From: JAAYSA01 sp035367155
GTDB lineage: Bacteria; Bacillota_I; Bacilli_A; RFN20; CAG-826
Length of the DNA: 64,000 bases
NCBI GenBank assembly: GCA_035367155.1
Contig: DAOSJI010000002.1
Coordinates: 1-64,000, forward strand
Direction of reading: 5' to 3'
This document shows positions 36,794-45,637 of this stretch, piece after piece; position 1 is the stretch's first letter; each line of letters begins with the position of its first letter. The notes beneath the pieces were generated by a model, which did not search any database, was not told the origin of the DNA, and saw only the letters and a program-made list of their open reading frames with translations. A program made the position numbers and the translations under genes.

Positions 36794-38449
36794 ATGAAGA
36801 AAAACCAACGAATATTTCTATACATTACAAGTTTCTTAGCTGGTCTATCAATTATGGCTGTCGAAATTGGTGCTTCTCGACTTTTAGCACCTTTTTTTAG
36901 TAGTAGTCAAATTGTTTGGACAATCATAATTGGCGTCATTATGATCGCTATGGCCTTAGGCAATTTTTTGGGCGGTAAACTAGCAGATAAACGACCTGAA
37001 CCAAAATATTTATTTTTTAGATTAATTATTGCAGCTACATGGGTAGCATTGATACCTCTTGTCGGCAAATATATTATCACTGGAATTGCACTGTTATTTG
37101 CTTTAATCATAAAATCAAATTATTTAATTATCAGTGCATTTTTCGCCTGTTTAATACTATTTGGCTTTCCTTTGATGCTCCTTGGAACTACAACTCCATC
37201 TCTTACTCGTTACTGTATTAGCACTCACGAAGAAAGTGGAAAAATTGTTGGAACAATAAGTGCATTAAATACCGTTGGTAGTATTATTGGTACCTTTACA
37301 CCAACATTTCTTACTATTCCTTATTTAGGAACTGCAGGAAGTTTTCTTTTATTTGCAAGCATACTCTTAGTACTTAGTATTACCTACTTTATTATTTATT
37401 TTGTTGAACAAAAAAAGAAAGGTGGTCCCACACCTCCTAAAAAAGAAATAATAACAGACTCTGTTACGACATCTCTTTGTGTTCTTTTATTTATTTTATC
37501 AAGTATTTTTGGAAGCCGAGGAAGAGTTGCGTTCTGGGATAAAACCATCCTTTATGAAGGTGAATCTTTATATAATTATCTTCGCGTTTATGAAAGCGAA
37601 AATGGCGATATTCATCTTTCAACACATGTTTTAATAGGTGTCCAAAGCACAAAATTCAAAAATGAAGGCTTGCGTAATCATTATCATGATTATGCTCTGA
37701 TTGCAAATTATCTTGTAGAACCACAAGATGGCAAACTTGATGTTCTTACTTTAGGTCTTGGCACGGGTACATATCCAAGTCAACAACACCATTACTTTAA
37801 AGAGACTGTAAACGTAACTGGTGTGGAAATTGACGGCAAAATTGTTGATTTAGCTTATGAGTTTTTTGAATTACCTGCTGAGGTTGAAACACATGTTGAT
37901 GATGGTCGTCACTTCCTAGTTAATGGCACTGGTAAAGATAAAAAATACGATATTATTCTTTGTGATGCTTATCAAGATATAACCATTCCTTTCCATATGG
38001 CAACAAAGGAATTTTTCAAAATTACAAAGGATCACCTTGAGCCAAACGGGGTTGTCATTATTAACATGAACATGTTTAGCGACAAACCAGGTTCGATAAA
38101 TGATTATCTTTGTGATACTGCAGCACTTCACTTTAAATCACTCTATAGTGTTGTTGCATCATCAAATAAATTATTATTTGCAAGCGATAACGAAAACATG
38201 ATTTCTTTAGCAGAGCAACAAATTGGCACGGAACCTAATGTTTATGTTCAAAATTTTATGTCACTAGTTTTACCAAAATTAGAAGTTTATACACCTGGTA
38301 ATTATATTCTTACTGATGATAAATCACCTGTTGAACTTTTAGGAATGCGTATTATTGATGATATCATTCAAGAAGAGCTCGAATATTATCGTAAACTTCT
38401 TCGTGAAAAAGGTCTTAAAGGCCTATTAGAATCGTTGCTTTCAGTTTAA
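36794..38449 (+). CDS. Membrane-fused spermidine-synthase-like protein
   Basis: 551 residues. The first about 215 residues form seven or so membrane helices (starting SFLAGLSIMAVEIGASRLLAPFF), the layout of the fused MFS/spermidine-synthase family. The C-terminal part (about 260-500) is a Rossmann methyltransferase-like fold: LTLGLGTGTYP, VTGVEIDGKIVDLA, HVDDGRHFL and ILCDAYQD. The usual GGGDGG loop of true spermidine synthase is replaced, so its reaction is uncertain. No polyamine genes are adjacent. Confidence 0.85.
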   Translation: MKKNQRIFLYITSFLAGLSIMAVEIGASRLLAPFFSSSQIVWTIIIGVIMIAMALGNFLGGKLADKRPEPKYLFFRLIIAATWVALIPLVGKYIITGIALLFALIIKSNYLIISAFFACLILFGFPLMLLGTTTPSLTRYCISTHEESGKIVGTISALNTVGSIIGTFTPTFLTIPYLGTAGSFLLFASILLVLSITYFIIYFVEQKKKGGPTPPKKEIITDSVTTSLCVLLFILSSIFGSRGRVAFWDKTILYEGESLYNYLRVYESENGDIHLSTHVLIGVQSTKFKNEGLRNHYHDYALIANYLVEPQDGKLDVLTLGLGTGTYPSQQHHYFKETVNVTGVEIDGKIVDLAYEFFELPAEVETHVDDGRHFLVNGTGKDKKYDIILCDAYQDITIPFHMATKEFFKITKDHLEPNGVVIINMNMFSDKPGSINDYLCDTAALHFKSLYSVVASSNKLLFASDNENMISLAEQQIGTEPNVYVQNFMSLVLPKLEVYTPGNYILTDDKSPVELLGMRIIDDIIQEELEYYRKLLREKGLKGLLESLLSV

Positions 38450-38458
38450 TAAAATGGT

Positions 38459-38484
38459 AAAAAACTACATTTTATAGTATTTTT
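38459..38484 (+). terminator. Weak AT-rich stem-loop after the spermidine-synthase-like gene
   Basis: AAAAACTA-cattta-TAGTATTTTT type inverted repeat with a T-run. Confidence 0.4.
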
Positions 38485-38503
38485 ATTATTTTATAATAAA
38501 CTG

Positions 38504-38512
38504 TGGTATTAT
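38504..38512 (+). promoter_or_regulatory. Extended -10 promoter of ppdK
   Basis: TGGTATTAT fits TGn plus a -10 box, 48 bases before the ATG; no clear -35 box. Confidence 0.45.
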
Positions 38513-38559
38513 ATAACCGTTAGTGTTAAACTACTTAGCAAATTTATAGAGGAGGAAAA

Positions 38560-41190
38560 ATGGCAAACAAAAAGTATGTTTATCAATTTAAAGATTCACA
38601 TGGTTTAGGCAAAGAACTCCTAGGAGGTAAGGGTGCTGGCTTAGCTGAAATGACCTATGTTGGTATTCCAATTCCACCAGGATTTACTGTCTCAACCGAA
38701 GCTTGTAATTTATATTACAACTCTGGGAAAAAACTTCCCAAAAATGTAGTCGACGAAATTTTAAATGCTGTCGAAGTACTTGAAAAAGATACAGGGAAAA
38801 AGTTAGGCGGAAAGAAAAATCCTTTATTATTATCCGTCCGTAGTGGTGCCCGTGTTTCAATGCCTGGTATGATGGATACCATTTTAAACCTTGGTTTAAA
38901 TGATGATACCGCTAAAACGATGGTTGAAGAAACAAATAATCCACGTTTTGTCGCTGACTGCTATCGTCGTTTTATCTTAATGTATACCAACGTTGTTAAA
39001 GGTAAATCACGCGAAGCAATGGATAAAATGTTGGACGATCTAAAGAAAGCAAAGGGTGCAAAACTAGATACCGATTTAACAGCTGAAGATTTAAACAAGT
39101 TAGTCAAAGACTATAAGGCATATTATCTTAAAGTTGTTGGAGAACCATTCCCACACGATCCAAAAGTTCAACTACTTGAAGCAGTAACCGCTGTTTTCCG
39201 TAGCTGGGATAACGAAAGAGCTAACATTTACCGCAAAATGCACCACATTCCATATGAATGGGGTACCGCAGTTAATGTTCAAACAATGGTTTTTGGTAAT
39301 AAAGGTGAAACTTCTGGAACTGGTGTTGCCTTTACACGTTCACCAGCAACTGGAGACAATCACGTATTTGCCGAATACTTACCAAATGCTCAAGGCGAAG
39401 ACGTTGTAGCAGGTATTAGAACCCCATTACATATTGATTGGTTAGAAGAAAACATGCCAGAAGTTTATAGGCAATTTGCAGAAACCATCGATAAAATGGA
39501 GCATTATTATAAAGATATGCAAGATATAGAATTCACTGTTGAAGATGGTGTTCTCTATTTCTTACAAACTAGAAGCGGCAAGCGCACAGCTCAAGCAGCT
39601 CTTAAAATTGCATGCGATTTATTAGATGAAGGAACAATCAACGAAGAGGAAGCTCTTCTTCTTATTGATCCAAGTTCTTTAACCACATTACTTCTACCAA
39701 GTTTTGATGAATCAGAACTTAAAAAAGTTACACCTATCGCTGAAGGTTTACCAGCTTCGCCTGGTGCTGCAACTGGAAAATTAGTTTTTGATGCAGACGA
39801 AGCAGCGAAAAGACATGCTGCAGGTGAAACTGTTATTCTTGTTCGTCAAGAAACTTCTCCAGAAGACCTCGCTGGCATGGTTGCAGCTGAAGGTATTTTA
39901 ACAATGCGTGGTGGTATGACAAGTCACGCTGCTGTTGTTGCTCGCGGTATGGGAAAATGTTGTATTGTTGGCGCAAATGCAATTCAAGTTGATGAAAAAG
40001 CTCATACAATGAAAGTTGGCAATAAAACCTATAGCACAAATGATGTAATTAGTATCAATGGTTCAACAGGTCTAGTCTATGAAGGCGAAATAAAGAAAGT
40101 CGAACCACAAATGACAGGCAATTTTGGCCGTGTTATGAAATTAGCTGACAAGCATCGTCGCCTTGGCATAAGAACAAATGCTGATGCACCAGCTGAAGCA
40201 AAACAAGCAAAAGCTTTTGGTGCTGAAGGTATTGGTCTTTGCCGTACTGAACATATGTTCTTTGATGCAGATCGCATTTTCCATGTACGTAAAATGATTT
40301 TAAGCGATAACGTTAAAGATCGAGAAGATTCATTAAATGCAATTCTTCCACATCAAGAAAATGACTTCTACGAGTTATTCCTTGCAATGGATGGACTACC
40401 AGTAACGGTTCGTTTACTTGATCCACCTTTACATGAATTCTTACCACAAGAAGAACATTTAATCGTTGATTTAGCAAAAGCACTAAAAACTGATGTTAAA
40501 GACTTAAAAGCTAGAATTAATGCTTTACACGAATTCAACCCAATGATGGGTCATCGCGGAGTTCGTTTAACTATTACTTATCCTGAAATTTGTCGTATGC
40601 AAACTACAGCAATTATCAATGCTGCGTTACGTGCACAAAAGAAATTAGGAAAATCTATTGATGCTGAAATTATGGTTCCATTAATTTTTGGTGCTGAAGA
40701 ACTAAGATTTGTTAAAGTTGTTATAAAAGAAACTGCTGATAAATTAATTAAAGAAAGTGGACAAAAACTTGAATACCATGTTGGTACAATGATGGAAATA
40801 CCACGCGCCTGTTTATTAGCTGATGAAGTCGCAAAAGAAGCTGCTTTCTTCAGTTTTGGAACTAACGACTTGACACAAATGTCATTTGGCTTTAGCCGTG
40901 ATGATGCAACCAAGTTCCTTCCAGACTACTATGAAACTAGAATTCTCCAACAAGATCCATTTGCTACGATCGACCAAAAAGGTGTTGGCCAATTAGTCCG
41001 TAAGGCAGTTAAAGACGGTAAAGCTGCTAACAAAAAGCTTCTAGTTGGTATTTGTGGTGAACATGGTGGTGATCCTCGCTCAATCGAATTCTTTGATGCA
41101 GCCGGATTGGACTATGTTAGCTGTTCTCCATTCCGTGTACCAGTTGCTAGATTAGCCGCTGCACACGCTGCGATTAAACACAAAAAATAA
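38560..41190 (+). CDS. ppdK: Pyruvate, phosphate dikinase
   Basis: 876 residues, standard length, with a GAGGAGGAAAAATG start. N-terminal ATP-grasp domain (KGAGLAEM, SVRSGARVSMPGMMDTILN, TMVFGN..TSGTGVAFTRSPATG), the swivelling phospho-His domain GGMTSHAAVVARGMG (His about residue 457), and the C-terminal PEP/pyruvate barrel (GLCRTEHMFF, FSFGTNDLTQMSFGFSRDD, VGICGEHGGDP). It interconverts PEP and pyruvate using PPi/AMP, common in anaerobes with PPi-linked glycolysis. Its own promoter and terminator. Confidence 0.97.
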   Translation: MANKKYVYQFKDSHGLGKELLGGKGAGLAEMTYVGIPIPPGFTVSTEACNLYYNSGKKLPKNVVDEILNAVEVLEKDTGKKLGGKKNPLLLSVRSGARVSMPGMMDTILNLGLNDDTAKTMVEETNNPRFVADCYRRFILMYTNVVKGKSREAMDKMLDDLKKAKGAKLDTDLTAEDLNKLVKDYKAYYLKVVGEPFPHDPKVQLLEAVTAVFRSWDNERANIYRKMHHIPYEWGTAVNVQTMVFGNKGETSGTGVAFTRSPATGDNHVFAEYLPNAQGEDVVAGIRTPLHIDWLEENMPEVYRQFAETIDKMEHYYKDMQDIEFTVEDGVLYFLQTRSGKRTAQAALKIACDLLDEGTINEEEALLLIDPSSLTTLLLPSFDESELKKVTPIAEGLPASPGAATGKLVFDADEAAKRHAAGETVILVRQETSPEDLAGMVAAEGILTMRGGMTSHAAVVARGMGKCCIVGANAIQVDEKAHTMKVGNKTYSTNDVISINGSTGLVYEGEIKKVEPQMTGNFGRVMKLADKHRRLGIRTNADAPAEAKQAKAFGAEGIGLCRTEHMFFDADRIFHVRKMILSDNVKDREDSLNAILPHQENDFYELFLAMDGLPVTVRLLDPPLHEFLPQEEHLIVDLAKALKTDVKDLKARINALHEFNPMMGHRGVRLTITYPEICRMQTTAIINAALRAQKKLGKSIDAEIMVPLIFGAEELRFVKVVIKETADKLIKESGQKLEYHVGTMMEIPRACLLADEVAKEAAFFSFGTNDLTQMSFGFSRDDATKFLPDYYETRILQQDPFATIDQKGVGQLVRKAVKDGKAANKKLLVGICGEHGGDPRSIEFFDAAGLDYVSCSPFRVPVARLAAAHAAIKHKK

Positions 41191-41212
41191 GTAATTAACT
41201 TTGTTTTTGTAC

Positions 41213-41240
41213 AAAAAAAGCCGATTTTGTCGGCTTTTTT
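41213..41240. terminator. Bidirectional terminator between ppdK and glmU
   Basis: AAAAAAAGCCGA-ttttg-TCGGCTTTTTT. Confidence 0.93.
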
Positions 41241-41257
41241 CTTTTATATAATGTTGG

Positions 41258-42658
41258 TTATTTTTTATCTTTTATGTCTTTTGCTCTTTGGCGAATAACA
41301 TTAGCGTATTTCTCTTTATTAATTTGTCTTTCTCGCGCAATCGCGAAATCATCTTCTCCAACATCTTTATTAATAGTTGATCCAGCAGCAATAAATGCTC
41401 CATCTTTTATTGTCACAGGTGCAATAATAGTTGTACCACTACCAACGAAAACGTTTTTTCCAATATGAGTAACAAACTTATTATACCCGTCATAATTAGC
41501 TGTTATAGTGCCACATCCTATATTGGCGTTTTCTTCAACAATAGTGTCTCCCAAATATGTTAAATGAGCACATTTAGCACCATCTGCAAATTTAACGTTT
41601 TTAAATTCTACGAAATTACCAATTCTTGTACCATTTCCTATTACACATTCTCCACGCATTCTTGCCATTGGCCCTATAGTATTTTTATTACCTATTTTTG
41701 CTCCAACAATATGGGAAGAAATAATAACATTGTTTTCTCCAACTTCTGTATTCTCAAGATGAGTAGAACCAGTGATTCTATTATTAATACCTATTTTAGT
41801 TTTGCCAAGTAAATGTACTCCGGCACCAATATATGTATCTTGTCCAATCTCGACATAAGGTCCAATATATGTATTTTGTGGGTCTTCTAGTGAAACTCCG
41901 TTCAACATATGTTTAGTATTAATTCTTTTTCTCATTAAACTCTCTGCTTCTGCAAGTTGGGCTCTATCGTTTGTTCCAAGCATTTCAGAAGAGTCCTCTA
42001 AAGTATAGGCAGTAACTTTATATCCTTGTTTAATGAAAAGTGAAATTGTATCAGTTAAATATAATTCACCTTGTTTATTATCAGTGTTTAAATTTTTAAG
42101 TTGCTCAAATAATTTTTTATTGTTAAAAAGATATGTCCCAGCATTTACTTCTTTAATTAATTTCTCTTTTTCATTTGCATCTTTTTGTTCAACAATTTTA
42201 ATAACAAAACCTCTTTCATCACGTATAATACGTCCATAACCAAAATTTGAGGCCGGTTTTGCAGTTAAAATCGTTAAATCTGCATTGTTTTCTTTATGAT
42301 GAGCTATCATTGCTTCTAGCGATTCTTTACGAAGAAGTGGTACATCTCCAGAAAGAACAAAAGTCGAACCTTCACATTTCTCTAAGATGGGTGCTGCTTG
42401 CATAACAGCATGTCCTGTCCCTTTTTGTTCTCTTTGCCAAACTGTTTTAGCTCTTTTTTCAACAATTTTTTTGGTGTATTCCCCGCCAAATCCTATTACA
42501 ACAATTGTCTCTCCATTAATTAAATCTTCAACAGAGTCAATCACATAATTAACCAAAGGTTCATCTAATAAGGGATAACCAACCTTTGATATTTCATTGT
42601 TTAATGATCGCATTCTTGTCCCTTTTCCTGCGGCCAGGATAATAGCATTTAATTTCAT
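41258..42658 (-). CDS. glmU: Bifunctional GlmU: GlcN-1-P acetyltransferase / GlcNAc-1-P uridyltransferase
   Basis: 466 residues, standard. Uridyltransferase domain with LAAGKGTRMRS, QREQKGTGHAV, and GDVPLL; then a left-handed beta-helix of hexapeptide repeats (about 255-445) with the acetyltransferase segment GTITANYDGYNK. It makes UDP-GlcNAc, needed for peptidoglycan and teichoic-type polymers. Last gene of the mnmE-tatD-rnmV-rsmA-ispE-glmU operon. Confidence 0.96.
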   Translation of the reverse strand: MKLNAIILAAGKGTRMRSLNNEISKVGYPLLDEPLVNYVIDSVEDLINGETIVVIGFGGEYTKKIVEKRAKTVWQREQKGTGHAVMQAAPILEKCEGSTFVLSGDVPLLRKESLEAMIAHHKENNADLTILTAKPASNFGYGRIIRDERGFVIKIVEQKDANEKEKLIKEVNAGTYLFNNKKLFEQLKNLNTDNKQGELYLTDTISLFIKQGYKVTAYTLEDSSEMLGTNDRAQLAEAESLMRKRINTKHMLNGVSLEDPQNTYIGPYVEIGQDTYIGAGVHLLGKTKIGINNRITGSTHLENTEVGENNVIISSHIVGAKIGNKNTIGPMARMRGECVIGNGTRIGNFVEFKNVKFADGAKCAHLTYLGDTIVEENANIGCGTITANYDGYNKFVTHIGKNVFVGSGTTIIAPVTIKDGAFIAAGSTINKDVGEDDFAIARERQINKEKYANVIRQRAKDIKDKK

Positions 42659-42659
42659 A

Positions 42660-43514
42660 TTATTTCCTCTTTTCGTATTTTACTTCAGTAGTAATCGTTT
42701 GATAACCTTTGTTTTGATATTTTTCTTTTAATTGATTTATTTTATCTATATTTTTACTCATCACAAAAATTGTACTACCTGATCCAGACATAAGAACAAC
42801 TTCACAATTTTCTTTTAAGAGCTCATTTTTAAGTATTTCAATGTTAGGTTCAATTTTAAATGCCGCTCTTTCAAGACTATTATACACTCGTTCTCCTAAA
42901 GATGATAAATCATCTTTGTTATAAGCTTCAATAACTTCATCAAAGTTTCCGTGATCCCCGCCAACAAAACCATACATTTCGTAGGCCTTTTTTGTATTTA
43001 TGCCCTCTTTTGGTTTAACTAAAAGCACTTGTGCTTTAATTGATTTAATAGGTGTTACTTTTTCTCCAATTCCTTCTACTATTGCGGTTTTGTTTGTTAA
43101 GAAAAACGGAACATCAGCTCCAACTTGTTTAGCTATACATAGTTTATCTTTATATTCTAAATTTAAATGTAATAACTCATTAACGACATTAATTGTGGTG
43201 GCGGCATTACTACTTCCACCACCCAAGCCAGATTGTATGGGTATATGTTTTTTTATTTTTATATTAATACCCTCATTAAACTTATATAATGATCTCATTA
43301 ATTCGATGGTTTTATATATTATGTTCTCGTTATTTGCTATTTTTGGTCCAATTATTGTCTCAATTATAGTTTTACCACTATTATTAATAATAAATTCCAT
43401 CTCATCATGTAATTCTAACGGTAACATTATCATTTTTAATTCATGATAACCATCTTCTCTTTTTTTAATAATATCTAACGTTAGATTAATTTTGCTGTAA
43501 CTTTTTCTTTTCAT
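42660..43514 (-). CDS. ispE: 4-diphosphocytidyl-2-C-methyl-D-erythritol kinase
   Basis: 284 residues of the GHMP kinase fold: SYSKINLTLDI, ATP loop IPIQSGLGGGSSNAATTI, and the C-terminal LMSGSGSTIFV. Fourth step of the non-mevalonate (MEP) isoprenoid pathway, which supplies undecaprenol. It overlaps rsmA by 4 bases and has GlmU 1 base after it. Confidence 0.95.
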   Translation of the reverse strand: MKRKSYSKINLTLDIIKKREDGYHELKMIMLPLELHDEMEFIINNSGKTIIETIIGPKIANNENIIYKTIELMRSLYKFNEGINIKIKKHIPIQSGLGGGSSNAATTINVVNELLHLNLEYKDKLCIAKQVGADVPFFLTNKTAIVEGIGEKVTPIKSIKAQVLLVKPKEGINTKKAYEMYGFVGGDHGNFDEVIEAYNKDDLSSLGERVYNSLERAAFKIEPNIEILKNELLKENCEVVLMSGSGSTIFVMSKNIDKINQLKEKYQNKGYQTITTEVKYEKRK

Positions 43515-44335
43515 TTTTTTCTCGTCTTGTTTAGCATTATATCAAATAATAATTGTATTTCATCTATGTTTAATGTTTCGGGTCTTCTTGATGGTAATAT
43601 TTTAACCATATTTAATTTTCTTTCAGCCTCTTTTTTGTCTTTTGTTATTGCACTAAGGTTGTTTAAAATCGTTTTTCTTCTTTCCTTGAATAACAATTTC
43701 ACAAATTCATAAAACGTTTTCCTATCATTTTGTGAAACAGTTTTTTTACAAACAAAGACACTTACACAAGAAGATATTTTTGGTTGTGGATAAAAATTCT
43801 CCTTATTTATAACCTTAAAAATTTCTAAATTACCCAAACTAGAAATTAATACTGAGATTGGTCCATATTCTTTGCTTCCTGGTTTAGATAATAACCTATC
43901 AATAAAATCCTTTTGTGTCATAAATACAAACTTATCTAGCTTGTTACTTTCTAGTAAAACTTTTTCTATGATTGGCGTTGTAATATTATAAGGCAAATTA
44001 GAAACGATATTTATATTCTCTTTGATTTTGTTAAGAGGGTATTTTAAAAAGTCAGAGTGCAAAATCGTTATATTATTTACTTTTTCGGCTTCTTTTTTTA
44101 GATATTCAGCAAAACCTCTATCGATTTCGATTGCTAAAACCTTTTTATTGTTTTGTGCTAATTTTTTTGTTAGTGCTCCAAGCCCTGGTCCAATCTCAAT
44201 AACATAATCTTGATTTTTTACAAGACTAGTAATATTTTCAGCTATTTCTTCATTAATAAGAAAGTTTTGACCTAAATTTTTATTAGGAGCTAAGTTTAAA
44301 TCATTTAGAAGTTGTTTTGTATCTTTTAATTTCAT
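43511..44335 (-). CDS. rsmA: 16S rRNA dimethyladenosine transferase
   Basis: 274 residues. NLGQNFLIN, SAM-binding VIEIGPGLGALT, VSNLPYNITTPI (the NLPY catalytic motif) and the C-terminal helical domain with LFKERRKTILNNL. It dimethylates the two adjacent adenines near the 3' end of 16S rRNA (KsgA). It overlaps rnmV by 4 bases. Confidence 0.97.
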   Translation of the reverse strand: MKLKDTKQLLNDLNLAPNKNLGQNFLINEEIAENITSLVKNQDYVIEIGPGLGALTKKLAQNNKKVLAIEIDRGFAEYLKKEAEKVNNITILHSDFLKYPLNKIKENINIVSNLPYNITTPIIEKVLLESNKLDKFVFMTQKDFIDRLLSKPGSKEYGPISVLISSLGNLEIFKVINKENFYPQPKISSCVSVFVCKKTVSQNDRKTFYEFVKLLFKERRKTILNNLSAITKDKKEAERKLNMVKILPSRRPETLNIDEIQLLFDIMLNKTRKK

Positions 44336-44862
44336 TTTAAAATTTCAATAATTTGACTTTTTGTTATTTGTAGCGCATTTAGTCTTTTTAAAAATGTTTT
44401 TGTTGTAAGTTTTCTTCCTAAATTGAAAGTTTTACAAACATGTTCTCTTAATTTATTACTGTTTTCACCACTTAAGTTTAATTCAATAAGATCAATCATA
44501 GTTAATTTATTATGGTTGGTGTCTCCTTTTACAAGATAAGGGTTTATAGTTTTTAATAGTGTTTCTTTACTACAATGAGCTAGACCTAAATCGTCTTTTT
44601 TTATACAATCTTTTTTGTTTAAGTTAATTATTGTAGCTTTCGGAATTTCTTTTTTTATTTTCAAAGCTATTTTTTCTCCTGCTTGATCTGGATCGGTCAG
44701 TACTAAAATTGGATATAACTTCGAGAGTTCTTTGTAATAATTTATAGTTTCACGTGAAACATAAGAACCGCCTGTTACTTCTACAATACAATGGAGAATT
44801 GTATTTACAAGTGCTGCATCTGTTGGCCCTTCTACAATAATTACATTACTTACTTTTCTCAT
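44332..44862 (-). CDS. rnmV: Ribonuclease M5
   Basis: 176 residues. TOPRIM domain with VSNVIIVEGPTDAAL (catalytic Glu) and VLTDPDQAGEKIA (Asp residues), followed by the helical C-terminal part. It matures 5S rRNA. The gene order tatD-rnmV-rsmA is conserved in Bacillota. The coding region carries a parS-like site in the VSRET codons. Confidence 0.93.
   Translation of the reverse strand: MRKVSNVIIVEGPTDAALVNTILHCIVEVTGGSYVSRETINYYKELSKLYPILVLTDPDQAGEKIALKIKKEIPKATIINLNKKDCIKKDDLGLAHCSKETLLKTINPYLVKGDTNHNKLTMIDLIELNLSGENSNKLREHVCKTFNLGRKLTTKTFLKRLNALQITKSQIIEILK
44746..44761. other. parS-like centromere site 1 (within rnmV)
   Basis: AGTTTCACGTGAAACA differs from the ParB (Spo0J) site TGTTTCACGTGAAACA at one base only, the first. 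It codes for V-S-R-E-T in rnmV. Confidence 0.85.
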
Positions 44863-45636
44863 TTATTGTTTCACGTGAAATAGTTTTTTAGCGTTTTCTG
44901 TTGTTGTTTTTCCAATTGAATTTATTGTTTCATTTCTTAAGGTTGCAATCTCTTTTGCAATTAATGGAAGAAATTCACTGGTATTTAGCTTTCCTCTATG
45001 CGGATGAGGCGCAAGATAAGGACTATCTGTTTCAATTAGAAGCTTGTCCTTTGGAACAACAAGAGCTACCTTTTTAGGTTCCTTTGCATTTAAAAAAGTT
45101 ACTGGTCCACCTAAAGAAATATAAAGTCCTAATTCAACAAAAGACATTACCATTTCAGCAGAACCGCTGTAACAATGCATTACCCCACCAAGTTTTGGAA
45201 TATTTGTTTTTAAAACTTCATATGTTTTTTGTGTTGCTTCCCTCATATGCACAATAATTGGAAGCTTTGCCTCGTTTGCTATTTGTATTTGTTTAATAAA
45301 CCATTCTTCCTGTTTCTTTTGGACTCCAACGTCTTTGTCCCAATAAAAATCTAGACCAATTTCCCCAATAGCCACTACCTTAGGTTCAGATAATAACGTT
45401 TTTAATTTCTCTAAATCACCTTTATTCGCTTTTTTTACATCACTTGGATGAATTCCAACCGCTGCGTAAACTCCTTCATGTTTTTGAGCAATCTTAATTG
45501 CATCTTTACTACTTTTTATATCCCAACCTACAATAACAAAAAAAGTAACACCTTTTTGACGTGATCTAGTTAGAATATCATCAATATTATTTATTAGTTT
45601 TTTATCATTTAAATGGCAGTGCGTATCAAAGAACAT
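44863..45636 (-). CDS. tatD: TatD-family metal-dependent hydrolase
   Basis: 257 residues. Metal-binding DTHCHLND at the N-terminus, AIGEIGLDFYWD, PIIVHMREA, MHCYSGS and LIETDSPYLAPHPHRG. TatD enzymes are 3'-to-5' DNA exonucleases in quality control and repair. Ends 1 base before rnmV begins. Its last codons (FHVKQ) include the second parS-like site. Confidence 0.93.
   Translation of the reverse strand: MFFDTHCHLNDKKLINNIDDILTRSRQKGVTFFVIVGWDIKSSKDAIKIAQKHEGVYAAVGIHPSDVKKANKGDLEKLKTLLSEPKVVAIGEIGLDFYWDKDVGVQKKQEEWFIKQIQIANEAKLPIIVHMREATQKTYEVLKTNIPKLGGVMHCYSGSAEMVMSFVELGLYISLGGPVTFLNAKEPKKVALVVPKDKLLIETDSPYLAPHPHRGKLNTSEFLPLIAKEIATLRNETINSIGKTTTENAKKLFHVKQ
44867..44882. other. parS-like centromere site 2 (3' end of tatD)
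   Basis: TGTTTCACGTGAAATA differs from the 16-bp consensus at one base (position 15). It lies 106 bp from site 1. Confidence 0.85.
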
Positions 45637-45637
45637 C

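Noticed and set aside
43000..43446. 148-codon plus-strand ORF over ispE
   Set aside because: Complement of conserved GHMP kinase motifs; low-complexity hydrophobic translation typical of AT-rich antisense frames.
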